Assembly (NCBI RefSeq): GCF_001647545.1
Contig: NZ_LSZH01000012.1
Location: 246,926-310,925, forward strand
Origin: Acinetobacter sp. SFB
Lineage (GTDB): Bacteria; Pseudomonadota; Gammaproteobacteria; Pseudomonadales; Moraxellaceae
Direction: 5' to 3'
Length of the DNA: 64,000 nt
Below, one piece after another: positions 46,119 to 54,911 of the stretch. Positions within the stretch are counted from its first letter, which is position 1, and every line of letters starts with the position of its first letter. Below the pieces are notes generated by a model. The model worked only from the letters and a program-made list of their open reading frames with translations, was not told the origin of the DNA and made no database searches. The position numbers were made by a program, and so were the translations under genes.

Positions 46119-47273
46119 TTAAGCGGTGGCTTGTTTAATCATTTCACGGGCAATAATAATCTGCTGAATTTGAGTGGTGCCTTCATATAAGCGGAACAGA
46201 CGTACATCGCGGTAAAAACGCTCGATTGAATATTCACTGATATAACCCGCACCGCCATGAATTTGTAAGCAGCGATCTGCGACACGGCCACACATTTCCG
46301 TGGCAAACATCTTCGCACACGAGGCTTCAACAGTCACATTCTGGCCGGCATCACGTAAACGCGCAGCATCCAGCACCATGCATTTTGCCGCGTAGATTTC
46401 AGCCTTGGAGTCGGCCAGCATGCCCTGGATCAGCTGGAAGTTGGCAATCGGCTGACCAAACTGTTTACGTTCTACCGCATAATGTAGTGCATCTTCCAGC
46501 ATGCGTTCTGCCATGCCGACACTGTAGCCGGCAATATGCAAACGGCCTTTATCCAGCACGCGCATCGCAGTTTTAAAACCAATGCCTTCAACACCGCCGA
46601 TCAGCTGCTCCTGATGAACACGACAGTGATCAAAAATCACGTCACAGGTATACGAGCCATGCTGGCCCATTTTTTTGTCAATCTTGCCCAAAGACAACCC
46701 GGGAGTACCGGCTTCAACCAAAAATGCAGAAATACCGCCCGCGCCTTTAATCTCGGGATTGGTACGCGCCATCACGGTAAAGGTGGTTGCACGCGGGGCA
46801 TTGGTAATAAAGCGCTTGGTGCCGTTTAAAATATAATAGTCACCGTCTTTGGTGGCACTGGTTTTTAACGCAGCCGCATCTGAACCTGAATCCGGTTCGG
46901 TTAAACAAAAAGACCCGATATATTCACCGCTGGCATAACGCGGCAGATATTTCTGCTTTTGCACATCTGTGCCATCGATCAGGATCCCGCTGGAGCCAAT
47001 GCCGTTATTGGTGCCAATCAGGGAACGAAAAGCGGCCGAGGTCTTGCCCAGTTCCAGCGCCACCAGAATTTCTTCTTCCATGGTGATGCCGAGACCGCCA
47101 TATTCCTCGGGAATGGTCAGGCCAAACAGACCCAGCGCTTTCATCTGGCTGACGATATGTTCAGGAATGGCGTTGCTTTCTTCCACCTCGTGCTCTAAAG
47201 GCACCAGTTCATTTTTGACAAAATTTCGGATGGTGTCTAAAAGCTGTTCCAGCATTTCCGGATCACGGATCAT
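46119..47273 (-). CDS. dcaA: acyl-CoA dehydrogenase, DcaA-like (copy 1)
   Basis: A 384-residue acyl-CoA dehydrogenase introducing the 2,3 double bond, probably into adipyl-CoA or another dicarboxylyl-CoA. LGLFGLTIPEEYGGLGITME, GSFCLTEPDSGSDAAALKTS, FITNAPRATTF and QIHGGAGYISEYSIERFYRD are standard; the catalytic Glu is in RLYEGTTQIQQ. It starts a leftward transcript with gcdH, 50 bases from a perfect IclR-type palindrome, and diverges from the enoyl-CoA hydratase gene. The second copy at 60954-62108 has the same length. Base composition is GC-richer than copy 2. Confidence 0.92.
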   Translation of the reverse strand: MIRDPEMLEQLLDTIRNFVKNELVPLEHEVEESNAIPEHIVSQMKALGLFGLTIPEEYGGLGITMEEEILVALELGKTSAAFRSLIGTNNGIGSSGILIDGTDVQKQKYLPRYASGEYIGSFCLTEPDSGSDAAALKTSATKDGDYYILNGTKRFITNAPRATTFTVMARTNPEIKGAGGISAFLVEAGTPGLSLGKIDKKMGQHGSYTCDVIFDHCRVHQEQLIGGVEGIGFKTAMRVLDKGRLHIAGYSVGMAERMLEDALHYAVERKQFGQPIANFQLIQGMLADSKAEIYAAKCMVLDAARLRDAGQNVTVEASCAKMFATEMCGRVADRCLQIHGGAGYISEYSIERFYRDVRLFRLYEGTTQIQQIIIAREMIKQATA

Positions 47274-47322
47274 GGTTTACTCCCTTTGTTGATTTTTACG
47301 GTAAATTCCTTTACCTTTTTTA

Positions 47323-47339
47323 ATTTCGCAATACGAAAT
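47323..47339. promoter_or_regulatory. IclR-type 17-bp palindrome, copy 3 (perfect)
   Basis: ATTTCG-CAATA-CGAAAT with six perfect arm pairs, 50 bases upstream of the acyl-CoA dehydrogenase start on the left side of the divergent region. Confidence 0.75.
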
Positions 47340-47448
47340 AAATAACCACAAAAGAATAAAAACAGCAAGAGAAAATACAAAATAAATATTTTTTGTATAA
47401 AAAATATTGAGTTTAGGTAGGAATAGGATTAATTTAAATGAAAATAAA

Positions 47449-47465
47449 ATTTCGCATTACGAAAT
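47449..47465. promoter_or_regulatory. IclR-type 17-bp palindrome, copy 4 (perfect)
   Basis: ATTTCG-CATTA-CGAAAT with six perfect arm pairs, ending 14 bases before the enoyl-CoA hydratase start codon. Two perfect copies thus face the two divergent transcripts. Binding so close to the start would block transcription or initiation, consistent with repression. Confidence 0.75.
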
Positions 47466-47478
47466 TAATGGAGTGGTA

Positions 47479-48252
47479 ATGAAACATACAGTGACAATGG
47501 AGTGTATCGAAGATCATATTGCGATCGTTAAAATCGACCGTCCGGAAGCGAAAAATGCGCTTAATACAGAAGTTCGCAAGCATCTTGCACAAATCTTCTC
47601 TGAACTGGCTTTAAATGATGAAATCCGTGTCGTGATTCTTACCGGCGGTGAGTCAGTCTTTGCTGCCGGTGCAGATTTAAAAGAATTGGCTTCGGCACAT
47701 ACATCAGAAATGTATTTGCGTCATACCGAACGTTACTGGCAAGCCATTGCGCATTATCCAAAACCGGTGATTGCTGCAGTAAATGGTTATGCCTTGGGCG
47801 GCGGCTGTGAGTTGGCCATGCATGCCGACATTATTATTGCCGGTGAATCTGCACAGTTTGGTCAGCCTGAAGTCAAAGTAGGTGTGATGCCGGGTGCTGG
47901 CGGTACACAACGTCTATTCCGTGCAGTTGGAAAATTTCACGCTATGCGCATGATTCTGACCGGTTGCTTGGTTTCAGCTCAAGAAGCCTATCAAATTGGT
48001 TTGGCTTCACAAGTCGTACCAGATAGTGAAACGATCAGTAGTGCCATCAAAATGGCAAAAACCATTGCATGTCTACCGCCTATTGCCCTTGAGCAAATTA
48101 AAGAAGTGGCATTAATGTCTGAAGATGTGCCATTAAACGCCGGTTTAAGCCTAGAACGAAAATCCTTCCAGTTGCTGTTCGATACCCAAGATCAAAAAGA
48201 AGGTATGCAAGCATTTATTGAAAAACGTCATCCGCAATATCAAGGCAAATAA
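47479..48252 (+). CDS. dcaE: enoyl-CoA hydratase (copy 1)
   Basis: A 257-residue crotonase-family hydratase. IDRPEAKNALNTEVRKHLAQ, the oxyanion loop VFAAGADLKELA, and GGGCELAMHADIIIAGESAQ then GQPEVKVGVMPGAGGTQRL hold both glutamates needed for hydration. It adds water to the dehydroadipyl-CoA-type product of the divergent acyl-CoA dehydrogenase. The ATG at 47479 with GGAG 5 bases upstream gives the normal length; a longer reading from 47407 crosses the operator and is rejected. First of the hydratase, hydroxyacyl dehydrogenase, thiolase operon. Confidence 0.92.
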   Translation: MKHTVTMECIEDHIAIVKIDRPEAKNALNTEVRKHLAQIFSELALNDEIRVVILTGGESVFAAGADLKELASAHTSEMYLRHTERYWQAIAHYPKPVIAAVNGYALGGGCELAMHADIIIAGESAQFGQPEVKVGVMPGAGGTQRLFRAVGKFHAMRMILTGCLVSAQEAYQIGLASQVVPDSETISSAIKMAKTIACLPPIALEQIKEVALMSEDVPLNAGLSLERKSFQLLFDTQDQKEGMQAFIEKRHPQYQGK

Positions 48253-48273
48253 ATTATTTAGGGAAAAGTTTTC

Positions 48274-49791
48274 ATGTCTATTCAAATTGCCACCATTGGC
48301 ATAATCGGTTCAGGGATTATGGGTACAGGAATTACCCAAATTGCCCTGCAGTCTAATCATCAAGTGTATTTATATGATGCCAAAGCAGGCGCTGCTCAAA
48401 TAGCAGCCGAAAAGCTACAGGAAACTTTAAATAAACTGGTAGCAAAAAATAAAATTACTGCGGAATCTGCTCAGCAAGCGCTGGCCAATTTAGTAATCGC
48501 AGTACGTTTAGATGAACTTAAAAATTGTGATCTTGTTATTGAAGCGATTGTTGAAAATCTTTCAGTCAAGCAAGAACTAATTAAGCAGCTTGAAGCTTTG
48601 GTCAGACAAAATACCATTATTGCTTCAAATACTTCGTCGCTCTCCATTACTGCAATTGCTTCACAGAGCCAGCATCCTGAACGCCTCGTAGGTTATCACT
48701 TCTTTAATCCTGTGCCTTTAATGAAGGTGGTAGAAGTGATTCCCGGAATTCGTACTCAACCCGAGATTGTCAGTCGCTTAGTCGATCTCTCTTATAAAAT
48801 GGGCCATCGACCTGTCGTTGCAAAAGACACCCCCGGATTTATTATCAATCATGCAGGCCGTGCTTACGGTACAGAATCTTTAAAAATTCTAAACGAAAAT
48901 GTCGCCAGCATTCACGAAATTGATCGCATTTTAAAACAAAATTTAGGTTTTAAAATGGGACCTTTTGAGCTGCTCGATTTAACTGGTCTGGATGTGTCGC
49001 ATCCGGTTATGGAATCGGTTTATGAGCAATATTATCAGGAACCGCGTTACCGTCCCAATGTACTGACCAAACAAATGCTGACGGCCAAACAGCTGGGGCG
49101 TAAAACGGGTCAAGGTTTTTACCGTTATGCAGCGGGACAAAAACTAGATGAACAGCCGGAAATTCGAGTTGAAAAATTGGCTGAATACCCTGCCGTCTGG
49201 ATTGCGGCAGATTTTGAAGCAGACCGTCAGGCATTAACCGACTATCTAAATACGCATCAAATTAAAATGGATACGCAAGATTATCCGGCCGCTGACAGTC
49301 TGATTTTAGTGGCAAGTTATGGTGAAGATACCAGCTCAAGCATCCAGCGCCTAAACCTCGATCCTACACGTACTGTCGCTATCGACTTAATTAACGGTTT
49401 AAATGCTCATCGTACCTTAATGCCAAGCCTGATTACCCAAGAAAAATTGAGCCAGACAGCACATTCCATTTTCAATCTGGATGGTAATAGCGTCACCGTG
49501 ATTCAGGAAAGTGTCGGTTTTGTTGCACAGCGCGTGATTGCGATGGTGATTAATTTAGCCTGTGATATTGCCCAGCAAGGGGTTGCCACAGTCGATGACA
49601 TTAATGCTGCGGTACGCTTAGGGCTAGGCTATCCACATGGTCCAATTAGCTGGGGAGATGTGCTCGGCCCTGCAAAAATCCTGCTCATTTTGGAGCGCAT
49701 GACTCAAATTACCGCAGACCCGCGTTATCGCCCAAGTCCTTGGTTGCAACGTCGTGTCAAGCTTAACCAAGCTTTAACTTTTACCGCTTAA
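48274..49791 (+). CDS. dcaH: 3-hydroxyacyl-CoA dehydrogenase, PaaH/DcaH-like (copy 1)
   Basis: A 505-residue NAD-dependent dehydrogenase with the domain order of PaaH: Rossmann domain (GIIGSGIMGTGI, residues 8-19), catalytic His in GYHFFNPVPLMKVVEVI, linker KDTPGFIINHAGRAYGTES, first C-terminal domain ending GRKTGQGFYRY, and a second C-terminal domain with ESVGFVAQRVIAMVIN and GLGYPHGPISWGDVLG. It oxidises 3-hydroxyadipyl-CoA-type compounds to 3-oxo. It lies 21 bases after the hydratase gene and 34 before the thiolase gene. Copy 2 is the same length. Confidence 0.93.
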   Translation: MSIQIATIGIIGSGIMGTGITQIALQSNHQVYLYDAKAGAAQIAAEKLQETLNKLVAKNKITAESAQQALANLVIAVRLDELKNCDLVIEAIVENLSVKQELIKQLEALVRQNTIIASNTSSLSITAIASQSQHPERLVGYHFFNPVPLMKVVEVIPGIRTQPEIVSRLVDLSYKMGHRPVVAKDTPGFIINHAGRAYGTESLKILNENVASIHEIDRILKQNLGFKMGPFELLDLTGLDVSHPVMESVYEQYYQEPRYRPNVLTKQMLTAKQLGRKTGQGFYRYAAGQKLDEQPEIRVEKLAEYPAVWIAADFEADRQALTDYLNTHQIKMDTQDYPAADSLILVASYGEDTSSSIQRLNLDPTRTVAIDLINGLNAHRTLMPSLITQEKLSQTAHSIFNLDGNSVTVIQESVGFVAQRVIAMVINLACDIAQQGVATVDDINAAVRLGLGYPHGPISWGDVLGPAKILLILERMTQITADPRYRPSPWLQRRVKLNQALTFTA

Positions 49792-49825
49792 AACTTTTAT
49801 ATCAAAATTCTTCAAGGAAAGAAAA

Positions 49826-51031
49826 ATGTTAAACGCTTATATTTATGATGGATTACGTACTCCTTTTGGTCGTCATGCAGGTAGCTTAGCTACAATTCGC
49901 CCTGATGATTTAGCCGGTTTAGTGATTCGCCGTCTGGTTGAAAAAACAGGCATTCCAGGTGCAGATGTAGAAGATGTAATTTTTGGCAGTACCAATCAGG
50001 CCGGTGAAGACAGCCGTAATGTGGCACGTCATGCTGCCCTTTTGGCAGGATTACCCGTCACCGTTCCGGGTCAAACCGTTAACCGCTTATGTGCTTCAGG
50101 CTTGGGCGCTATTATTGATTCTGCTCGCGCCATTACTTGTGGTGAAGGTGATTTGTATATTGCCGGTGGTGTCGAGTCAATGACACGTGCGCCTTTCGTG
50201 ATGGCAAAAGCTGAATCTGCTTATAGCCGCGAAGCAAAAATTTATGACACCACCATTGGTTCACGCTTCCCTAACCCACAGATTGTCAAGCAATTTGGCG
50301 GTCATAGCATGCCGGAAACAGGTGATAATGTTGCGGTAGAGTTTGGTATCAGCCGTGAACAGGCAGATGCATTTGCTGCAGCGTCACAAGCCAAATATGA
50401 AGCTGCGAAACAGGGCGGTTTTTTTAAAGATGAAATTACCGCAGTTGAAGTTTCCCAAGGACGTAAACTACCGCCAAAATCAGTAGTTGAAGATGAGCAC
50501 CCTCGCCCGACTTCTAATTTCGAAGCATTGCAAAAACTGAAACCGCTCTTTGATGGTGGGGTGGTTACTGCAGGAAATGCTTCAGGCATTAATGATGGTG
50601 CAGCTGCAGTATTAATTGGTAGCGAAGCGGTACAGCAAAAATATGGCCTAAAGCCAATGGCTAAAATTTTGTCTGCAGCAGCAGCAGGTATTGAGCCGCG
50701 TATTATGGGCGCAGGTCCAATTGAAGCCATTAAAAAAGCGGTTGCACGTGCCGGTTTGACTTTAGATGATCTGGACATTATTGAAATTAATGAAGCTTTC
50801 GCATCTCAAGTGCTGTCTTGTTTAAAAGGCTTAGGGATTGAGTCGGATGATCCACGTGTCAATCCAAATGGGGGTGCCATTGCACTCGGTCATCCATTAG
50901 GTGCTTCAGGTGCACGTCTTGCATTAACCACTGCACGCCAGCTACAGCGTACAGGCAAAAAATATGCTGTGGTCAGCTTATGCATTGGCGTTGGCCAAGG
51001 CTTGGCTATGGTAATTGAAAACGTAGGCTGA
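49826..51031 (+). CDS. dcaF: 3-oxoadipyl-CoA thiolase-like enzyme (copy 1)
   Basis: A 401-residue thiolase. The nucleophilic Cys89 is in VNRLCASGLGAI, the base His in NGGAIALGHPLGASGARLAL and the second Cys386 in VSLCIGVGQGLAM. The N-terminus AYIYDGLRTPFGRHAGSLAT is that of the PcaF/PaaJ/DcaF group, which splits 3-oxoadipyl-CoA into succinyl-CoA and acetyl-CoA. The product succinyl-CoA can recharge the CoA-transferases. AAGGAAAG stands 5-10 bases before the ATG. A terminator follows. Confidence 0.93.
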   Translation: MLNAYIYDGLRTPFGRHAGSLATIRPDDLAGLVIRRLVEKTGIPGADVEDVIFGSTNQAGEDSRNVARHAALLAGLPVTVPGQTVNRLCASGLGAIIDSARAITCGEGDLYIAGGVESMTRAPFVMAKAESAYSREAKIYDTTIGSRFPNPQIVKQFGGHSMPETGDNVAVEFGISREQADAFAAASQAKYEAAKQGGFFKDEITAVEVSQGRKLPPKSVVEDEHPRPTSNFEALQKLKPLFDGGVVTAGNASGINDGAAAVLIGSEAVQQKYGLKPMAKILSAAAAGIEPRIMGAGPIEAIKKAVARAGLTLDDLDIIEINEAFASQVLSCLKGLGIESDDPRVNPNGGAIALGHPLGASGARLALTTARQLQRTGKKYAVVSLCIGVGQGLAMVIENVG

Positions 51032-51060
51032 GTATCTTTTCAGTAAGCCTTGAACTCTTA

Positions 51061-51090
51061 TTAAGCGGCTGTGGTTATTCAGCCGCTTAA
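51061..51090 (+). terminator. terminator after thiolase copy 1
   Basis: TTAAGCGGCTG and CAGCCGCTTAA form a perfect 11-bp stem with an 8-base loop and trailing TTTTG, ending the catabolic operon before the regulator gene. Confidence 0.9.
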
Positions 51091-51171
51091 TTTTGTGTAA
51101 CATTCATTTTATAAAAGATATTAAAAAATGGATGGTCATTCATCTTAATAAAACTAGATAATTAGACATTT

Positions 51172-51188
51172 ATTTTGTATCGTGAAAT
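51172..51188. promoter_or_regulatory. IclR-type palindrome, copy 5 (imperfect)
   Basis: ATTTTG-TATCG-TGAAAT, one deviation in each arm, 48 bases before the first IclR gene. May serve autoregulation. Confidence 0.4.
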
Positions 51189-51235
51189 TTAGTTGTTATT
51201 ATATTTTATAGTTATCTATTTGATTGTATCTCAAC

Positions 51236-52075
51236 ATGACATTAAAAAATAAATCAGGTGAAAGTCCCAACTTTGATGAAATACGTTTAGACCCCATTTC
51301 TCATATTCATCGTGAAAATAATCCGCAGTTTATCGCCTCTATTGCGCGTGGACTGGAAATTCTGCGTTGTTTTTCTTCTTCAAATCAGTTACTTGGTAAT
51401 CAGGAAATTGCTCACTTAACCAATTTACCTAAACCGACCGTGGCACGTATTACCAGCACCTTGGTTTCTTTGGGCTATTTAAAGCAATTACCCAATACCA
51501 CCAAATACTTACTCGATGTTGGTGTATTGGCATTAGGCTATTCAGCACTGTCCAATATCTCTGCACGCACTCAGGCACAACCTTTTATGGAGGAAATGTC
51601 TAAATATGCACACGCACCAGTAGCGATGGCGACACGCGACCGATTAAACATGATCTATCTGAATGTAGTGCATACAGATTCTACACTCACCATGCGTCGT
51701 CCGATTGGCTCAACTTTACCTATTCATAGTAGTGCGATAGGCCGGGCATGTTTGGCTGCTATGATTGAGAAAGAGCGCCATTATTTATTTGATGCGATTA
51801 AAAAAAGAAATGAAGACAGTTGGCTGAGTATTAAGCGTAATTTAGAACGTGCAGTTCGCGATTATCAAGATTATGGTTATTGTCTGTCTATTGGTGACTG
51901 GGCCAAAGATGTCAATTCGGTGGCGGTACCGCTGATTCATCCGCAACATGGCATTTTGGTGTTTAACTGTGGCGCGCCAAGTTATTTGTTGGATCAGGAA
52001 AAGCTGGAAAATGAGATCGGGCCGCGCTTAATTCATATGGTCAATAATATTTCCAGTACCTTAAATAACAACTAA
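51236..52075 (+). CDS. IclR-family regulator (copy 1)
   Basis: A 279-residue regulator. The winged helix-turn-helix is at about residues 33-95 (SIARGLEILRCFSSSNQLLG, then NLPKPTVARITSTLVSLGYL), followed by the effector-binding domain with ATRDRLNMIYLNVVH, IGRACLAAMIEKER and YGYCLSIGDWAKDVNSVAVP. This form is close to PcaU/PobR/DcaR-type regulators of Acinetobacter acid catabolism. Start at the ATG 51236; a TTG four codons up is possible, and no ribosome site is seen for either. The likely effector is a dicarboxylate or its CoA ester. It is highly similar to the second IclR protein at 54912-55757. Confidence 0.92.
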   Translation: MTLKNKSGESPNFDEIRLDPISHIHRENNPQFIASIARGLEILRCFSSSNQLLGNQEIAHLTNLPKPTVARITSTLVSLGYLKQLPNTTKYLLDVGVLALGYSALSNISARTQAQPFMEEMSKYAHAPVAMATRDRLNMIYLNVVHTDSTLTMRRPIGSTLPIHSSAIGRACLAAMIEKERHYLFDAIKKRNEDSWLSIKRNLERAVRDYQDYGYCLSIGDWAKDVNSVAVPLIHPQHGILVFNCGAPSYLLDQEKLENEIGPRLIHMVNNISSTLNNN

Positions 52076-52091
52076 AAAATTTCAGATAAAT

Positions 52092-52120
52092 AAGAAGCGC
52101 CTAAATGGCGCTTCTTTTAT
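52092..52120. terminator. bidirectional terminator
   Basis: AAGAAGCGCC and GGCGCTTCTT pair around TAAAT, followed by TTTT, between the convergent IclR and acyl-CoA dehydrogenase genes. Confidence 0.92.
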
Positions 52121-52137
52121 GCAATTTGATTAATAAA

Positions 52138-53940
52138 TTAATCAAATTTAAATGCTTCAGGGTCTAAGCTGAACACGACCTCACCGCCTTCTAAAATATT
52201 AGCGGCATGCGTTTTAGTGCGGTTTAACAATTTACTGTAATAAAATTGCGCAGTCGCCAGTTTTGCTTGATAAAACTCATCTGTTGAGCCTACTGCAATT
52301 TGACTTTGTGCAACCTGTGCCGCTTTAGCCCATACATAAGCCAGTGTCACATACCCAGAGAAATACAGATAATCGACAGAGGCTGCACCTGTTTCGTCAG
52401 GGTTGGTTTTGGCTTTTTCCGCAACAAAATCAGTCAGAGTTTTCCATTCTGTCAATAATTCAGACAACTTGTTTAATAAAGGCTGAATACCTGTCTGATT
52501 TTGATGTTCTGCGATAAAATGTTCAATCATATCGGTGAAATTATTTAAAAGAACACCCTCTGATTTCAAAATTTTACGACCGAGCAAGTCAATCGCTTGA
52601 ATTTCGGTAGTGCCCTCGTATAGACAGGCAATACGCATATCACGCGCCAACTGTTCCATCCCATGTTCAGAAATATAACCATGACCGCCAAACACTTGCA
52701 TACCATGTTTAGAACATTCCACGCCCATTTCCGTCAAGAAAGCTTTGGCAATTGGAGTTAATAAAGCGAGCAGATCTTCAATTTTTTTCTTTTCAGCCGT
52801 ATCCTGAGTTACCCCTGCTACATCGACCCAATGCGCAATTAAATACGTTAATATACGGCCTCCTTCGGCAAAGGCTTTTTGGGTCAGCAACATACTGCGT
52901 ACTGCAGGATGGACAATAATCGGATCGGCTGCTTTTTCAGGGAATTTTGCACCACCAAGCGCACGTAAAGCCAGGCGATCTTTGGCATAAGACAAAGCAC
53001 CTTGATAACTTGCTTCAGAAATGGCTAAACCTTGGGTTGCGGTACTTAAACGCGCTGCGTTCATAAAAGTAAACATACACAGTAGACCTTTATGCTCCGG
53101 ACCAATCAAATAGCCACGCGCAGCCTCAAAATTTAGAACACAGGTCGCGTTACCATGAATGCCCATTTTATGTTCAAGCGAACTGCATACCACATTATTA
53201 CGATCGGCTTTATAACCCTCTGCATCCACATTAAATTTTGGCACAATAAATAGAGAAATACCGCGTGTACCCGCAGGTGCATTTGGCAAGCGAGCCAGTA
53301 CAATATGCACAATATTTTCTGCCAAATCATGATCGCCTGCAGAAATAAAGATTTTTTCACCGCTAATCGCGTAGCTGCCATCTTCATTTGGCACCGCCTT
53401 GGTACGAACTTGCCCCAAGTCTGAACCTGCTTGTGCTTCTGTTAAGCACATCGTTCCTGTCCATTGCCCGCTAATTAATTTCGGCAGATAAATTTGTTTT
53501 TGTTGTTCTGTCCCATGGTGATTAATCGTGCGCATAGCCCCATGCGATAAACTTGGGTACATGCCCCATGCCCAGTTACACGCCGTAGTCATTTCCTGAA
53601 TTGCGGTACGAAGTAAGTTTGGTAAACCTTGACCACCAAATTCTTCACGTGCAGTTAAGGATGGGAAACCTAATTCAACATATTTATCATAAGCTGCTTT
53701 AAAACCGTCTGGTGTAGTCACAATCCCATCTTTTAAAGTACAACCTTGACGGTCGCCTACTGCATTTAAGGGCAGAATTTCATTTTGGCAAAAATCTGCT
53801 GCGACATCTAAATATTGATTAAATAATTCAGCCGACACTTTGTCTTGGTAATATTCAAAACCAGAATAACTTTCTTCAATGTTGAGCACTTCATTTAAGA
53901 CAAAGTTCATATCTCGACGCGGTGCAATATAATCTGGCAT
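52138..53940 (-). CDS. long acyl-CoA dehydrogenase with extra C-terminal domain
   Basis: A 600-residue acyl-CoA dehydrogenase of the long form. Residues 1-35 are an N-terminal cap (PDYIAPRRDMNFVLNEVLNI). The core shows MCLTEAQAGSDLGQVRTKA, YAISGEKIFISAGDHDLAEN, QVFGGHGYISEHGMEQLARD and the catalytic Glu in CLYEGTTEIQAIDLLGRKIL. A C-terminal domain from about 470 (acyl-CoA dehydrogenase C domain, as in DmdC and FadE5-like proteins) follows. Such enzymes take medium, long or unusual acyl-CoAs. It lies at the symmetry axis, pointing leftward, with a perfect IclR-type palindrome 130 bases upstream. Substrate unknown. Confidence 0.92.
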   Translation of the reverse strand: MPDYIAPRRDMNFVLNEVLNIEESYSGFEYYQDKVSAELFNQYLDVAADFCQNEILPLNAVGDRQGCTLKDGIVTTPDGFKAAYDKYVELGFPSLTAREEFGGQGLPNLLRTAIQEMTTACNWAWGMYPSLSHGAMRTINHHGTEQQKQIYLPKLISGQWTGTMCLTEAQAGSDLGQVRTKAVPNEDGSYAISGEKIFISAGDHDLAENIVHIVLARLPNAPAGTRGISLFIVPKFNVDAEGYKADRNNVVCSSLEHKMGIHGNATCVLNFEAARGYLIGPEHKGLLCMFTFMNAARLSTATQGLAISEASYQGALSYAKDRLALRALGGAKFPEKAADPIIVHPAVRSMLLTQKAFAEGGRILTYLIAHWVDVAGVTQDTAEKKKIEDLLALLTPIAKAFLTEMGVECSKHGMQVFGGHGYISEHGMEQLARDMRIACLYEGTTEIQAIDLLGRKILKSEGVLLNNFTDMIEHFIAEHQNQTGIQPLLNKLSELLTEWKTLTDFVAEKAKTNPDETGAASVDYLYFSGYVTLAYVWAKAAQVAQSQIAVGSTDEFYQAKLATAQFYYSKLLNRTKTHAANILEGGEVVFSLDPEAFKFD

Positions 53941-54072
53941 TGTTTAATCCTTCCTTTTATATTCCCTGCTAAAATTTTTAAATATTTGGCAGAGTAGTTC
54001 CAATGTTCTTGTGATCTTTAAAATGAATATTTCACATTTATAATGACGCGATTTTTTCACACCATAGAAATA

Positions 54073-54089
54073 ATTTCGTATAACGAAAT
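54073..54089. promoter_or_regulatory. IclR-type 17-bp palindrome, copy 6 (perfect)
   Basis: ATTTCG-TATAA-CGAAAT, perfect arms, in the divergent region between the long acyl-CoA dehydrogenase and thioesterase genes, nearer to the former. Confidence 0.75.
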
Positions 54090-54307
54090 AATATTCCATA
54101 TATTTACTATTTACTACAAAAAGCCTATCAATCCGTTTTTTTTGATTAAATTTTGTACATACTCATCTAAACAGAGGTATTTAATCTTTGAAAATCTGCC
54201 ATATTTTCTCTTTTAATTAATGATGAATAAAAATATCTGAATAAAACCCTTTTTATTTCTCTCATTTTTCTATAAAAAATAGCAAAAAACTCAGATAAGA
54301 ATTAAAT

Positions 54308-54324
54308 ATTTTGCAATACAAAAT
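54308..54324. promoter_or_regulatory. IclR-type palindrome, copy 7 (variant, symmetric)
   Basis: ATTTTG-CAATA-CAAAAT is fully symmetric with the C-to-T change compensated on both arms and carries the same CAATA centre as copy 3. It lies 71 bases before the thioesterase start codon. The 450-base gap holds nothing else I can call. Confidence 0.6.
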
Positions 54325-54394
54325 TTTATTTTATAAATTTCCAGATTATGTTATTTTTCAATAAATCGAAAAAGACAGGACAAGGAATAAAGGA

Positions 54395-54829
54395 ATGCTG
54401 ACTGACCAATATTCAGGAATTGAAGCACTTAATGCACTCAAAAATGGTGAAATTCCACATGCACCGATGGCCAGGACCATTCCCATGAAACTGGTGGATG
54501 TACAAGAAGGTTATATCGTGTATGAGGTTACGCCCGGTGAAGAACATATTAATTTACAAGGTGGCGTACATGGTGGTTTTTGTGCCACGGTTCTAGACAG
54601 TGTAACGGGTGGAGTTGCCCACTCGATTATGGACAAAGGCAATCGCTTTGCTACTGTTGACTTGAATATAAAAATGATCCGCCCCATGCAAGTGGGAAAA
54701 ACCTATCGAGGCATTGGGCACCTGATTAATGCAGGACGGACAATTGTCAGTACCGAAGGAAAAATTATAGATGAAAATAATAAAATTTATGCGCATGGTA
54801 CTGCGACATTAATGATTATTCGAAAATAA
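54395..54829 (+). CDS. PaaI-type hotdog thioesterase
   Basis: A 144-residue hotdog-fold thioesterase that releases free acid from acyl-CoA. The active-site segment is NLQGGVHGGFCATVLDSVTG (Gly-Gly-x-H-G-G and a catalytic acid), then FATVDLNIKMIRPM and the closing strands IYAHGTATLMI. The family commonly rescues CoA from dead-end esters, so it may be a relief valve for the dicarboxylate pathway. AAGGAATAAAGGA stands before the ATG. It faces the second IclR gene, with a shared terminator between. Confidence 0.9.
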   Translation: MLTDQYSGIEALNALKNGEIPHAPMARTIPMKLVDVQEGYIVYEVTPGEEHINLQGGVHGGFCATVLDSVTGGVAHSIMDKGNRFATVDLNIKMIRPMQVGKTYRGIGHLINAGRTIVSTEGKIIDENNKIYAHGTATLMIIRK

Positions 54830-54834
54830 ATAAA

Positions 54835-54870
54835 AAAGAGCAGTCTCTATTCAAAAAGATACTGCTCTTT
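54835..54870. terminator. bidirectional terminator
   Basis: AAAGAGCAGT and ACTGCTCTTT pair with a partly paired 16-base loop, between the convergent thioesterase and second IclR genes. Confidence 0.8.
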
Positions 54871-54911
54871 ATTTGATAATTTAAGTAATAGGTATAGGGT
54901 CTTAATACCCG

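Noticed and set aside
47407..47478. N-terminal extension of enoyl-CoA hydratase 1
   Set aside because: It would translate a perfect operator palindrome and make the protein longer than the family; the ATG at 47479 has GGAG.
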